Positions 51,866-59,610 of a DNA stretch of 64,000 nt are shown here, in pieces (the first letter of the stretch is position 1; each line of letters opens with the position of its first letter). The translations under genes and the position numbers were made by a program. A model generated the notes under the pieces. The model saw nothing but the letters and a program-made list of their open reading frames with translations, was not told the DNA's origin and made no database searches. Source of the DNA: Dyadobacter sp. CY347. Its GTDB lineage: Bacteria > Bacteroidota > Bacteroidia > Cytophagales > Spirosomataceae. The stretch is from the NCBI RefSeq assembly GCF_021502655.1, contig NZ_JAKFFT010000009.1, forward strand, positions 186,001-250,000. Direction: 5' to 3'.

Positions 51866-52363
51866 TCAGTTCAGTTCCTTTTCCAGGATATAATCGTTCA
51901 TCCAATAAGGACCAATCGGAATGTCTTCTTCTCCGGTGACAGAAAAGCCCAATTTTTCGTAAAAACCTTTGGCTTTATTATACCGGTTTACATTTAAAAT
52001 CAGTTTTTTGCCTCCGTTCGACTTTACAAAATTTTCAGTTTCAACCAGCAGGAATTTCCCCGCGCCCGTTCCCTGCGTGGAGGGAAGTACGTATATTTTC
52101 TGTAACTTAAACTTTTCCGGCCCTTCCTGTGATACGGACGAAAATCCTTCCGGCTCGCCATTGTTCAGCAGGATCAGGAAGAAATGTTGGTCAACGGTAA
52201 ACTGACGCTGAAGAGAATCATAAGAATATATTTTTTCAAACATAAAGTCAATTTGCTCTTTCGTAAGTATATCACCATAAGTAGGTTCCCAGGTTTTTTC
52301 CTGGATTGCAATGATGGTCGGGATGTCTGCGGTGGTGGCAAGCTTTGTTGAGAATGATGGCAT
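51866..52363 (-). CDS. GNAT family N-acetyltransferase
   Basis: A 165-residue acetyl-CoA-dependent acetyltransferase. Motif A is at LQKIYVLPSTQGTGAGKFLL with the QGTGAG pyrophosphate loop, motif B at LNVNRYNKAKGFYEKLGF. The N-terminal helix DIPTIIAIQEKTWEPTYGDI resembles PaiA/YjgM-like members that acetylate polyamines or amino acids, but the substrate cannot be told. Soluble. Single gene. Confidence 0.9.
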   Translation of the reverse strand: MPSFSTKLATTADIPTIIAIQEKTWEPTYGDILTKEQIDFMFEKIYSYDSLQRQFTVDQHFFLILLNNGEPEGFSSVSQEGPEKFKLQKIYVLPSTQGTGAGKFLLVETENFVKSNGGKKLILNVNRYNKAKGFYEKLGFSVTGEEDIPIGPYWMNDYILEKELN

Positions 52364-52487
52364 AATGTTTAATTTTGGCTCATTACAGTTACAAATAAAT
52401 ATTTTTTCAACCTAAAAATCACATAGCTTCATCAGCAAGCCGGAACATGAAAACTTCCAAAAGTGGCTGGCAGATAAGTAGAAATAT

Positions 52488-53255
52488 ATGAAACCCCTTA
52501 TTTTAGTTACAAATGACGACGGCATTACGTCCAAAGGAATCCGGACACTGGTAGAAGTGATGCAAACAATTGGAGAAGTGATCGTTGTGGCGCCAAACAG
52601 TCCGCAATCCGGAATGGGGCACGCAATTACGATTGGAGAACCTTTAAGACTATATTCGACGCATATATTTGAAGGAGTTGTTGAATATGAATGTTCGGGA
52701 ACACCGGCTGACTGCGTGAAATTGGCTAAAAATTATGTGTTGCAGGATCGCAAGCCGGATTTGGTCGTGAGTGGCATCAACCACGGAAGCAACAGCTCGA
52801 TCAGCGTGCTTTATTCAGGAACAATGTCCGCGGCCATCGAAGCGGCGATTGAAGGCATTCCGGCGATAGGATTTTCGCTGACAGATTACCGTGAAGACGC
52901 TGATTTTGACCATGCTATTCCATATATTAAATCCATTACCGAAGAAGCGCTCAAAAACGGAATACCAAACGGTATTGCATTAAACGTTAACATTCCTGAG
53001 AAGAGCGACCTGCCCTTGAAAGGCGTGAAAGTTTGCAGACAGGCTCACGCGAAATGGCAGGAAAAATTCGATTACCGCGTGGATCCGAATGGAAGAGGTT
53101 ACCTGTGGATGGCGGGAGAATTCGTCAATTTTGACACTGAAAAGGAAGATACCGATGTCTGGGCGCTGGATAACAATTATATTTCTGTTGTCCCGTGTCA
53201 ATATGATCTGACAGCGTATGAGGCAGTTAAGCAGCTTTCGACCTGGGATTTATAA
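52488..53255 (+). CDS. surE: 5'/3'-nucleotidase SurE
   Basis: A 255-residue SurE protein, a metal-dependent phosphatase that hydrolyses nucleoside monophosphates and is tied to stationary-phase survival. The metal site is visible: TNDDGITSKGI (two Asp), the Ser/Asn pair in APNSPQSGMGHAIT, and SGINHGSNSS, followed by YSGTMSAAIEAAIEG. Length matches. It is followed 15 bp later by the GH3-like gene on the same strand, probably one transcript. Confidence 0.95.
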   Translation: MKPLILVTNDDGITSKGIRTLVEVMQTIGEVIVVAPNSPQSGMGHAITIGEPLRLYSTHIFEGVVEYECSGTPADCVKLAKNYVLQDRKPDLVVSGINHGSNSSISVLYSGTMSAAIEAAIEGIPAIGFSLTDYREDADFDHAIPYIKSITEEALKNGIPNGIALNVNIPEKSDLPLKGVKVCRQAHAKWQEKFDYRVDPNGRGYLWMAGEFVNFDTEKEDTDVWALDNNYISVVPCQYDLTAYEAVKQLSTWDL

Positions 53256-53270
53256 TTTTAAAATTCAGCT

Positions 53271-54848
53271 ATGGCATTAGTAGGGAGTTTATTAAAAAAA
53301 GGAATTCATATCAGCAATATCGTTGCTAACCGCAGAAAAGCAAGTCTTCATATTCAGCAAAAAAAGACTTTGGCAAAATTGCTCGCCAAGGCGCGCTACA
53401 CCGAGTTTGGAGAAAAATACAATTTCGACGAGTTGCTATCATCGATCTTGTTCAGTGAAAAAGGCGCTTACTACGAATTATACAAGAAAACCGTCCCAGT
53501 TTACGATTATAACAAGATTTTCAACGAATGGTGGCACCGGTCACTCGAAGGGGAAAAAGACATTTGCTGGCCAGGCCAGATTAAATATTATGCATTGAGC
53601 TCGGGCACTTCTGAGGCTGCCACCAAGCACATTCCGGTTACCAAAGCAATGTCGCGCGCGATCCAGAAGACGAGCATCCGCCAGATCCTCTCGCTCGGAC
53701 ATTACAAAGACCTTCCCAATGATCTGTACGAAAAAGGCTTCCTCATGCTGGGCGGCAGTACAAATCTGAATAATCAGGACAAACATTTTGAAGGCGATCT
53801 GAGCGGCATTACGGCCAAGCAAATCCCCTATTGGTTCAGACCTTACTATAAACCCGGTGAAAAGATCGCGGCGCAAAAGGATTGGGGATTGAAACTGGAA
53901 GAAATTACCAAGCAGGCGCACGAATGGGACATTGGTTTCATCGTGGGCGTTCCGGCCTGGATACAGCTTTTGATGGAAAAGATCATTGCGCATTATAATG
54001 TAAAGACGATTCACGATATCTGGCCCAATTTGCAGGTTTTTGCCCACGGCGGCGTTTCTTTTGAGCCTTATAGAAAAGGTTTTGAAAAACTCCTCGCGCG
54101 CCCATTGATCTACATTAATACCTATCTGGCTTCCGAAGGATTCATCGCCTACCAAACCCGCCCGGGCGCACAAGGCATGGAGTTGGTTTGCGACAATGGC
54201 ATTTTCTTTGAATTTATTCCTTTCAACGAAAAAAACTTCGATTCCGACGGCACATTACTGGCTGATCCTGAGACATTAATGATCGACCAGGTGGAAGAAG
54301 GCAAGGAATATGCCCTTTTACTGTCGACCTGCGCGGGGTCATGGCGCTATTTGATCGGGGACACGGTAAGATTTATTGATAAAGCCAAAGGTGAAATTGT
54401 CATTACAGGACGCACAAAGCATTATTTAAGCCTTTGCGGTGAGCACCTTTCGGTTGATAATATGAATAAAGCTGTTGACCTTGTTTCGGATGAAATGGGT
54501 TTAACTGTGAAGGAATTCACGGTTTGCGGCATTGAGTATGGTTCAATGTTCGCACACCACTGGTATGTGGGCGTAGAGGAAACGGACGTAAATGCCGAGG
54601 AGCTCAAAACCAGGCTGGATGCCAAATTAGCAGAACTGAATGATGATTACGCAGTTGAAAGACGCCACGCATTAAAGGAAGTTTTTGTAACGGTTTTGCC
54701 CAACAAAGCTTTCTACGACTGGATGAATTCCAAAGGAAAAATGGGCGGTCAACACAAGTTTCCGCGCGTTTTCAAGAACTTCTTAATGGACGATTGGAAG
54801 GGATTTTTGGAAAAGAACGGTTACGTTAAAGACGAGCCCATCCATTAA
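53271..54848 (+). CDS. GH3-like (auxin-responsive promoter family) adenylate-forming enzyme
   Basis: A 525-residue member of the GH3 family. In plants GH3 enzymes activate carboxylic acids with ATP and couple them to amino acids; bacterial homologues, common in Bacteroidota, have no defined substrate. Visible parts are the N-terminal helix with ARYTEFGEKYNFDELL, the acyl-AMP core motif YALSSGTSEAATKHIP, the VFAHGGVSFEPYRKGF and YLASEGFIAYQTR segments, and LIGDTVRFIDKAKGEIVITGRTKH near residue 370, with the conserved Asp and Arg. No signal peptide. The stop overlaps the end of the convergent LysE gene by 4 bases. Confidence 0.9.
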   Translation: MALVGSLLKKGIHISNIVANRRKASLHIQQKKTLAKLLAKARYTEFGEKYNFDELLSSILFSEKGAYYELYKKTVPVYDYNKIFNEWWHRSLEGEKDICWPGQIKYYALSSGTSEAATKHIPVTKAMSRAIQKTSIRQILSLGHYKDLPNDLYEKGFLMLGGSTNLNNQDKHFEGDLSGITAKQIPYWFRPYYKPGEKIAAQKDWGLKLEEITKQAHEWDIGFIVGVPAWIQLLMEKIIAHYNVKTIHDIWPNLQVFAHGGVSFEPYRKGFEKLLARPLIYINTYLASEGFIAYQTRPGAQGMELVCDNGIFFEFIPFNEKNFDSDGTLLADPETLMIDQVEEGKEYALLLSTCAGSWRYLIGDTVRFIDKAKGEIVITGRTKHYLSLCGEHLSVDNMNKAVDLVSDEMGLTVKEFTVCGIEYGSMFAHHWYVGVEETDVNAEELKTRLDAKLAELNDDYAVERRHALKEVFVTVLPNKAFYDWMNSKGKMGGQHKFPRVFKNFLMDDWKGFLEKNGYVKDEPIH

Positions 54849-55459
54849 CTCAGAAAATTGACATAAGCAATCTGGCAGGCGATCAGGATAAAAACGACGC
54901 CTGTCACTTTGTTAAATATCGTGACCACCCTCGGCGTAAAAACGCGTTTCAGCTTGTGTGCAAATACTGCAATGCCGCATTCCACCAGAAACACCGCTAC
55001 CACACTCGCCCCGAAAAACATCAGCACCTGGTGATAATTGTAATGCAGATTGGTGCGTATATAGGACGCAATCGTTACCCAGCTGATAAAATTCACCGGA
55101 TTAAGCCCGTTTAAGAAAAAGCCGGTTGTGAAATAATAGAGCAGGTTTCCCAGACTCGTTTTTGGATAAGCAATCTGCGGCTGCCCTTTGATAATGTTCG
55201 TCAAGCCAAGGGCGATCAGAAAAAACACGCCTGCACCAGCCATCCATTTTTTAAAGTCCGGAATATCAGGAAGCAATGCAGTTCCGTAAATGGCGAAAAA
55301 AACGAAGATAATGTCGCATACGAATACGCCCAAAGCGATTTTTATCCCGGTTTTATAACCATTGTCAACACTGTTCTGAACCAATGAAAAAAACACGGTC
55401 CCGAATGTGAGGCATAATCCTATTCCTGTAAGCGTGCCATAGAAAAGCGATTCCAGCAT
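54845..55459 (-). CDS. LysE family translocator
   Basis: A 204-residue inner-membrane protein with six predicted helices, of the LysE/RhtB amino acid exporter family. Features: the N-terminal FYGTLTGIGLCLTFGTVFFS, the GY..G...ALG pattern in GYKTGIKIALGVFVCDII, and NPVNFISWVT in the central helix loop, which is conserved in the family. The substrate is not known. It lies one base behind the NUDIX gene and is translated with it. Confidence 0.87.
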   Translation of the reverse strand: MLESLFYGTLTGIGLCLTFGTVFFSLVQNSVDNGYKTGIKIALGVFVCDIIFVFFAIYGTALLPDIPDFKKWMAGAGVFFLIALGLTNIIKGQPQIAYPKTSLGNLLYYFTTGFFLNGLNPVNFISWVTIASYIRTNLHYNYHQVLMFFGASVVAVFLVECGIAVFAHKLKRVFTPRVVTIFNKVTGVVFILIACQIAYVNFLS

Positions 55460-55460
55460 A

Positions 55461-56015
55461 TCAGATTCCCCTCAGTCTGGCGGTCATTAAAATGGCGCAT
55501 ACAGAGAGCGAATCGGTGATTTCAGCGCGCATGCACATGTCAACTGCCTCCTGCAAAGACACTTTCCGCACTTGCAGATCTTCCGTATCCTCCGGCTCCG
55601 CAGCCTCCTGCGTCAATTCCTCGGCGATGAACAGAAAGCCTTCTTCATTTGTGGCGGAGTTGGAAGTATGAATGCGTCCGAGTTTCGTCCATTTTCCAGC
55701 AACCAGGCCCGTTTCCTCTTTCAATTCACGCTTTGCGGCAACCAGCGGATCGGCATTCAGTGCGCCGCCGCCTTCCGGGATTTCCCACGAATATTCATCA
55801 ATGGCATAACGATATTGGCCTACCAGATAAATGTTGCCTTCCGCATCCAAAGGAATAACGCCAATAGCCTGATTCTTAAATTTCACCAGCCCATATATGC
55901 CTTTATTCCCCGACGGGTTGATCACATCGCGATGGCTCAGTTCCAGCCATGCATTTTCGTAAACAGTTTCGGTTGAAAGTGTTTTCCAATTATTTTCTGT
56001 GGTTATAACCCGCAT
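55461..56015 (-). CDS. NUDIX hydrolase (ADP-sugar pyrophosphatase-like)
   Basis: A 184-residue NUDIX protein. The Nudix box is at ALNADPLVAAKRELKEETGL; the first acidic position is Asp rather than Glu, the REL..EETGL part is canonical. Upstream YSWEIPEGGG and the GxV.... strands resemble ADP-ribose/ADP-sugar pyrophosphatases (NudF type), which cut the pyrophosphate bond and release AMP. First gene of a two-gene leftward unit with LysE. Divergent from the CDF transporter, 38 bp apart. Confidence 0.9.
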   Translation of the reverse strand: MRVITTENNWKTLSTETVYENAWLELSHRDVINPSGNKGIYGLVKFKNQAIGVIPLDAEGNIYLVGQYRYAIDEYSWEIPEGGGALNADPLVAAKRELKEETGLVAGKWTKLGRIHTSNSATNEEGFLFIAEELTQEAAEPEDTEDLQVRKVSLQEAVDMCMRAEITDSLSVCAILMTARLRGI

Positions 56016-56023
56016 TTTCTTAG

Positions 56024-56031
56024 TATTTTTG
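56024..56031 (+). promoter_or_regulatory. -7 element before the CDF transporter gene
   Basis: TATTTTTG matches TAnnTTTG and lies 22 bp before the ATG at 56054. This would give a very short leader. The -33 box is not recognisable and would lie in the start of the NUDIX gene. Confidence 0.4.
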
Positions 56032-56053
56032 GCCTCTGAATTTCAAATCGCAG

Positions 56054-57064
56054 ATGCAAATAAACCAAAATAAGCTTAAACAACGTCTCATACTGCTGTC
56101 TTTTATAGCCAGCATCCTGCTGACGGGTTTGAAATTCTTCGCCTACTATCTCACCTCCTCCAACGCCATCCTGAGTGACGCGCTCGAATCGATCATCAAT
56201 GTGATCGCGAGCGGTTTTGCGTTTTACAGCATTTATCTTTCTGCGCAGCCCAAAGACCGCAACCATCCGTATGGTCATGGTAAAATAGAGTTTTTCTCGG
56301 CCGGGTTTGAAGGTGCGCTGATCATGATCGCTTCGCTTTTTATCATTATAGAAGCGGTAAACAGGATTCTGGACCCCGCTCCTATTCAAAACCTGCTTCA
56401 AGGTTCCGGTTTTATCCTTTTTACCATTCTGGTGAATACTGCTATTGGTTATAAACTATTAAGCGAAGGCAAAAGGGTTAATTCGCTGGCATTGATCGCT
56501 GATGGCAGACATTTGATGACGGACAGCGTCAGCAGTATGGTGCTCATATTAAGCGTTGGCCTGATCATGCTCACGGGTTATGTCTGGATTGACAGCGTGG
56601 CATCGTTGCTGTTTGGCCTATTCCTGGCTTATAATGGTTTCCTGTTAGTCAGCAAATCCGTTGCCGGTTTAATGGACGCGGTGGACGATGCGCTGCTGGA
56701 AAAAGTGGTGCAGACATTGAAAATCAACAAAAAGACAGAATGGATTGACGTGCATAACCTGCGCGTGCAGCAGTATGGCTCGGATCTGCACATTGACTGC
56801 CATTTGACGCTGCCATATTATTGGGAACTGCAAAAAGTGCATGAAACAATTCATAATTTTGAAAACATACTCAAAGAAAGTCATACGGGAGAAACCGAAA
56901 TTTTCGTTCATGCAGACCCGTGCCTGTATCAGTGCTGCTACTTTTGCCGGGTAGAAGATTGCCCCGTTCGCGCGCATGCATTCATCAAGGACATTGACTG
57001 GGACGCAGCGAGCCTCGTGAAAAACGAAAAGCTGTATAACGAAGCCAGAATTCACATTCCATAA
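56054..57064 (+). CDS. Cation diffusion facilitator with Cys-rich C-terminus
   Basis: A 336-residue CDF/SLC30-type transporter that exports divalent metal ions such as zinc, iron or manganese in exchange for protons. The metal site is built from NAILSDALESIIN in helix 2 and LIADGRHLMTDSV in helix 5, and the family HPYGHGKIEFF loop follows helix 3. The cytoplasmic C-terminal domain has HIDCHLTLPYYW and ends with a Cys cluster (DPCLYQCCYFCRVEDCPVR), which may add a metal site. The gene starts 38 bp from the divergent NUDIX gene. Confidence 0.9.
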   Translation: MQINQNKLKQRLILLSFIASILLTGLKFFAYYLTSSNAILSDALESIINVIASGFAFYSIYLSAQPKDRNHPYGHGKIEFFSAGFEGALIMIASLFIIIEAVNRILDPAPIQNLLQGSGFILFTILVNTAIGYKLLSEGKRVNSLALIADGRHLMTDSVSSMVLILSVGLIMLTGYVWIDSVASLLFGLFLAYNGFLLVSKSVAGLMDAVDDALLEKVVQTLKINKKTEWIDVHNLRVQQYGSDLHIDCHLTLPYYWELQKVHETIHNFENILKESHTGETEIFVHADPCLYQCCYFCRVEDCPVRAHAFIKDIDWDAASLVKNEKLYNEARIHIP

Positions 57065-57091
57065 TAAACATAAATCTAAATTCTAACCAAA

Positions 57092-58015
57092 ATGTACGTT
57101 TCCCGTCGTGATTTCCTTAAAAAAGCTGGTGCGACTGCCTTTGCAGCAACTGCTTTTTCCGACTTACTAATGGCAGATCCTGCTAAAAAACTATGGTTTG
57201 ATATTTCTCTCGCAGAATGGTCATTACACAAAGCGCTTTTCAAAAAAGAACTGACTAATCTTGACTTCCCTGCGTTGGCGAAAAAAGAGTTTGGCATTTC
57301 AATCGTAGAATATGTAAACCAGTTTTTCAAAGACAAAGCGGAAGACAAAACATATCTGAATGATCTGATTCAAAGACAAAAAGACAACGGCGTTACCGCT
57401 CACCTGATCATGATCGATGGCGAAGGTGGCCTCGGAGAATTGGATGCTGCGGTGCGTAACAAAGCAGTTGAGAACCATTATCGCTGGGTTGAAGCTGCAA
57501 AATATTTAGGTTGCAAAACTATCCGTGTGAATGCATTCGGAAAAGGAAGCTTCGAAGAAATAGAAAAATCTGCCGTTGAAGGACTTGGCAAGTTAGGTGA
57601 GTTTGCTGCGAAAACCGGCATTAACGTAATCGTAGAAAACCACGGAGGATCTTCGTCTAATGGACAATGGTTGTCAGGCGTTATGAAGCAGGTTAACCTC
57701 AAAAACGTAGGAACATTACCAGATTTCGGCAACTTCTGCATCACCAGAAAAGACGGCGGCTGCGCAGAATCATACGACAGATATCAGGGAACAAAAGAAT
57801 TAATGCCTTTCGCAAAAGGTGTAAGCGCTAAAACCTACGATTTCGACGAAAAAGGAAACTGCGTAGAAACAGACTACACAAAAATTCTGAAAATCGTAAA
57901 GGACGCTGGCTTCAAGGGAATTGCAGGGATTGAATATGAAGGAAGCAAGCTTTCCGAGTATGACGGGATCAAGGCGACGAAGGCGTTGCTAGAGCGCGTT
58001 GGGCCTACTGTATAA
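57092..58015 (+). CDS. Sugar phosphate isomerase/epimerase-like TIM-barrel protein, exported
   Basis: A 307-residue protein with a twin-arginine type signal (SRRDFLKKAGATAFAATAF) and a xylose isomerase-like TIM barrel. Barrel landmarks: ISLAEWSLHKALFKKEL, EFGISIVEYVNQF, TIRVNAFGKGSFEE, INVIVENHGGSSSNG, VGTLPDFGNFC and IAGIEYEGSKLSEYDGI; the Glu, Asp, His and Glu of these patches should form the metal site. Many such exported barrels in Bacteroidota act on unknown sugars outside the cytoplasm. Its 27-bp distance to the CDF gene may mean a shared transcript, though no functional link is apparent. Confidence 0.85.
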   Translation: MYVSRRDFLKKAGATAFAATAFSDLLMADPAKKLWFDISLAEWSLHKALFKKELTNLDFPALAKKEFGISIVEYVNQFFKDKAEDKTYLNDLIQRQKDNGVTAHLIMIDGEGGLGELDAAVRNKAVENHYRWVEAAKYLGCKTIRVNAFGKGSFEEIEKSAVEGLGKLGEFAAKTGINVIVENHGGSSSNGQWLSGVMKQVNLKNVGTLPDFGNFCITRKDGGCAESYDRYQGTKELMPFAKGVSAKTYDFDEKGNCVETDYTKILKIVKDAGFKGIAGIEYEGSKLSEYDGIKATKALLERVGPTV

Positions 58016-58249
58016 CCCCCAACCTATTGAACGGAGCTGCTTGTTTTTGCCCCCAAACCCCTAAGGGGGGCTTCGTTACTGCTAGTTAAATGACTTGTCA
58101 CCCTGAGCGGAGTCGAAGTGAGGACCGTTATGCCCATTGCATCCTACACTTCCCTTCGACTCCGCTCAGGGTGACAGTTGGCTTAGATTAACTCTATTAA
58201 TAAGAATGACGGAAATAATCTCCGAGCCACCTTTTTAGATCTGGTAGCC
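58016..58249. other. Intergenic region with two palindromic repeats
   Basis: Between the convergent isomerase and folE genes. A GCCCCC...GGGGGGC hairpin around 58048-58071 could terminate transcription; behind it lies the long inverted repeat listed separately. No gene is seen. Confidence 0.5.
58096..58176. repeat. Long inverted repeat, REP-type
   Basis: The 23-bp arm at 58096-58118 (TGTCACCCTGAGCGGAGTCG and AAG) is repeated perfectly in inverse orientation at 58154-58176. The 35-bp interior is not palindromic. Elements with the core CCTGAGCGGAGTCGAAG are known as dispersed intergenic repeats in Bacteroidota and other phyla; mobility or binding function is unclear. Confidence 0.8.
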
Positions 58250-58939
58250 TTACATCCCCAAATAACTCAAAAACTCCTTCTTAGTCCCTTCTTCCTGGAA
58301 CTTCCCGCCATAAAACGCAGTAACAGTAGAACTCCCCGAATCCCGGATTCCGCGTGATTGTACGCACATGTGTTGCGCGTCGATTACTACGGCTACATCC
58401 TCCGTTTCCAAAGCCAGTTTCAACTCGTTAGCGATTTGCACGGTGAGTCTTTCCTGAACTTGCGGGCGTTTTGCGAAGTATTCTACGATGCGGTTTAGTT
58501 TGGAGAGGCCGATCACTTTGCCGCTGGAAATGTAGGCGACGTGGGCTTTTCCGTAAATAGGCACGAAATGGTGTTCGCAGTTGGAGAATACCGAAATATC
58601 TTTTTCGACCAGCATCTGGTCGTATTTGTATTTATTTTCAAAAAGTGTGACCGCTGGTTTGTTTTTAGGATCGAGTCCGCTGAAAACCTCTGTGATATAC
58701 ATTTTGGCGACACGTTTTGGCGTGCCTTTCAGGCTGTCATCGGTCAGGTCGAGACCCATGATTTCCATAATGTGGCGGAAATGCTTTTCGATCAGCTCCA
58801 TCTTCATATCATCATCCATCGCAAAAGCATCTTGGCGCATGGGCGTATCTATGGAAGAGAATAAATGATCATTCCCGATTTCCTCAACCTCAACCGTTTC
58901 AGTCGACTGGATATTCGACGAAGTTCCGTTCTGTTTCAT
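58250..58939 (-). CDS. folE: GTP cyclohydrolase I
   Basis: A 229-residue GTP cyclohydrolase I, which converts GTP to 7,8-dihydroneopterin triphosphate for folate, queuosine or biopterin synthesis. The zinc site is FSNCEHHFVPIYG and the later AQHMCVQSRG; VIGLSKLNRIVEYFAKRPQVQE is the family core. The first 45 residues (up to DDDMKMELIEK) are variable. The annotated start overlaps the end of the QueD-like gene by 41 bases; a later ATG at residue 34 would avoid this and cannot be excluded. Confidence 0.95.
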   Translation of the reverse strand: MKQNGTSSNIQSTETVEVEEIGNDHLFSSIDTPMRQDAFAMDDDMKMELIEKHFRHIMEIMGLDLTDDSLKGTPKRVAKMYITEVFSGLDPKNKPAVTLFENKYKYDQMLVEKDISVFSNCEHHFVPIYGKAHVAYISSGKVIGLSKLNRIVEYFAKRPQVQERLTVQIANELKLALETEDVAVVIDAQHMCVQSRGIRDSGSSTVTAFYGGKFQEEGTKKEFLSYLGM

Positions 58940-59315
58940 ATAATCTAACTTTCAGGTCAAGGCCTGAGTCAATTTTTGGTCTCAATATTGAATATATAAC
59001 AATCGCGATATTTTCCGCGGAGGGGTTGAGTGATTTGAATTCTTCGACGTCCAGGTTCAGGTTTTTGTGGTCAAAACGATCTAGTACAAATTCCTTTAAA
59101 ACAGAACTTAACACCTTCATGTCCAATACATAACCTGTTTCAGGATCCACCTCGCCGGTTACTTTCACGATCAGTTCGTAATTATGCCCGTGAAAATTGG
59201 GATTGTTGCATTTACCGAACACGCGCTCGTTCTTTTCAGCCGGCCATTCCGGATTATGAAGACGATGAGCCGCATTGAAATGTTCCTTTCGAAACACCGC
59301 CACCTTTTGCGCCAT
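58899..59315 (-). CDS. 6-pyruvoyl-tetrahydropterin synthase/QueD-like protein
   Basis: A 138-residue T-fold enzyme. The zinc histidines are in FNAAHRLHNP and NFHGHNYEL; the catalytic Cys is in FGKCNNPNFHGH. RFDHKNLNLD and PSAENIAIVIY complete the family pattern. It acts on dihydroneopterin triphosphate, the product of FolE, giving 6-pyruvoyl-tetrahydropterin or, as QueD, carboxytetrahydropterin for queuosine. The gene stands directly upstream of and overlaps folE, so they form an operon of consecutive enzymes. The sequence does not settle which product is made. Confidence 0.9.
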   Translation of the reverse strand: MAQKVAVFRKEHFNAAHRLHNPEWPAEKNERVFGKCNNPNFHGHNYELIVKVTGEVDPETGYVLDMKVLSSVLKEFVLDRFDHKNLNLDVEEFKSLNPSAENIAIVIYSILRPKIDSGLDLKVRLYETERNFVEYPVD

Positions 59316-59610
59316 ATGATTTATATAAATTAATGTTTGCTTTAAATGTCGTTACAAAGTATGTGCCCAACACATTTAAAGCCTTCGAGCCTGGACGTAA
59401 TGCTCGTTTTGGAGTTACTTGATTGGGTTAACGCTTTACAAATCCAATTTGTTCATTTTTTGAAACATTCATTATCAGTTACGATAAAGGACTTCAAAGG
59501 GATTAATAAAAAAATTAAAAAATACGGTTATTGCATGTAAATTGCGATCTTGGAAACCATTGCACCTAGGCCGGTTTACTGCATTCTAAACCTTTAAGTT
59601 GGACAACTTC
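59316..59610. other. Divergent promoter region
   Basis: A 295-bp AT-rich region between the QueD-like gene (leftward) and the GH109-like gene (rightward). It must hold both promoters. A 64-codon plus-strand frame at 59346-59540 has no support. No strong hairpin is seen. Confidence 0.4.
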
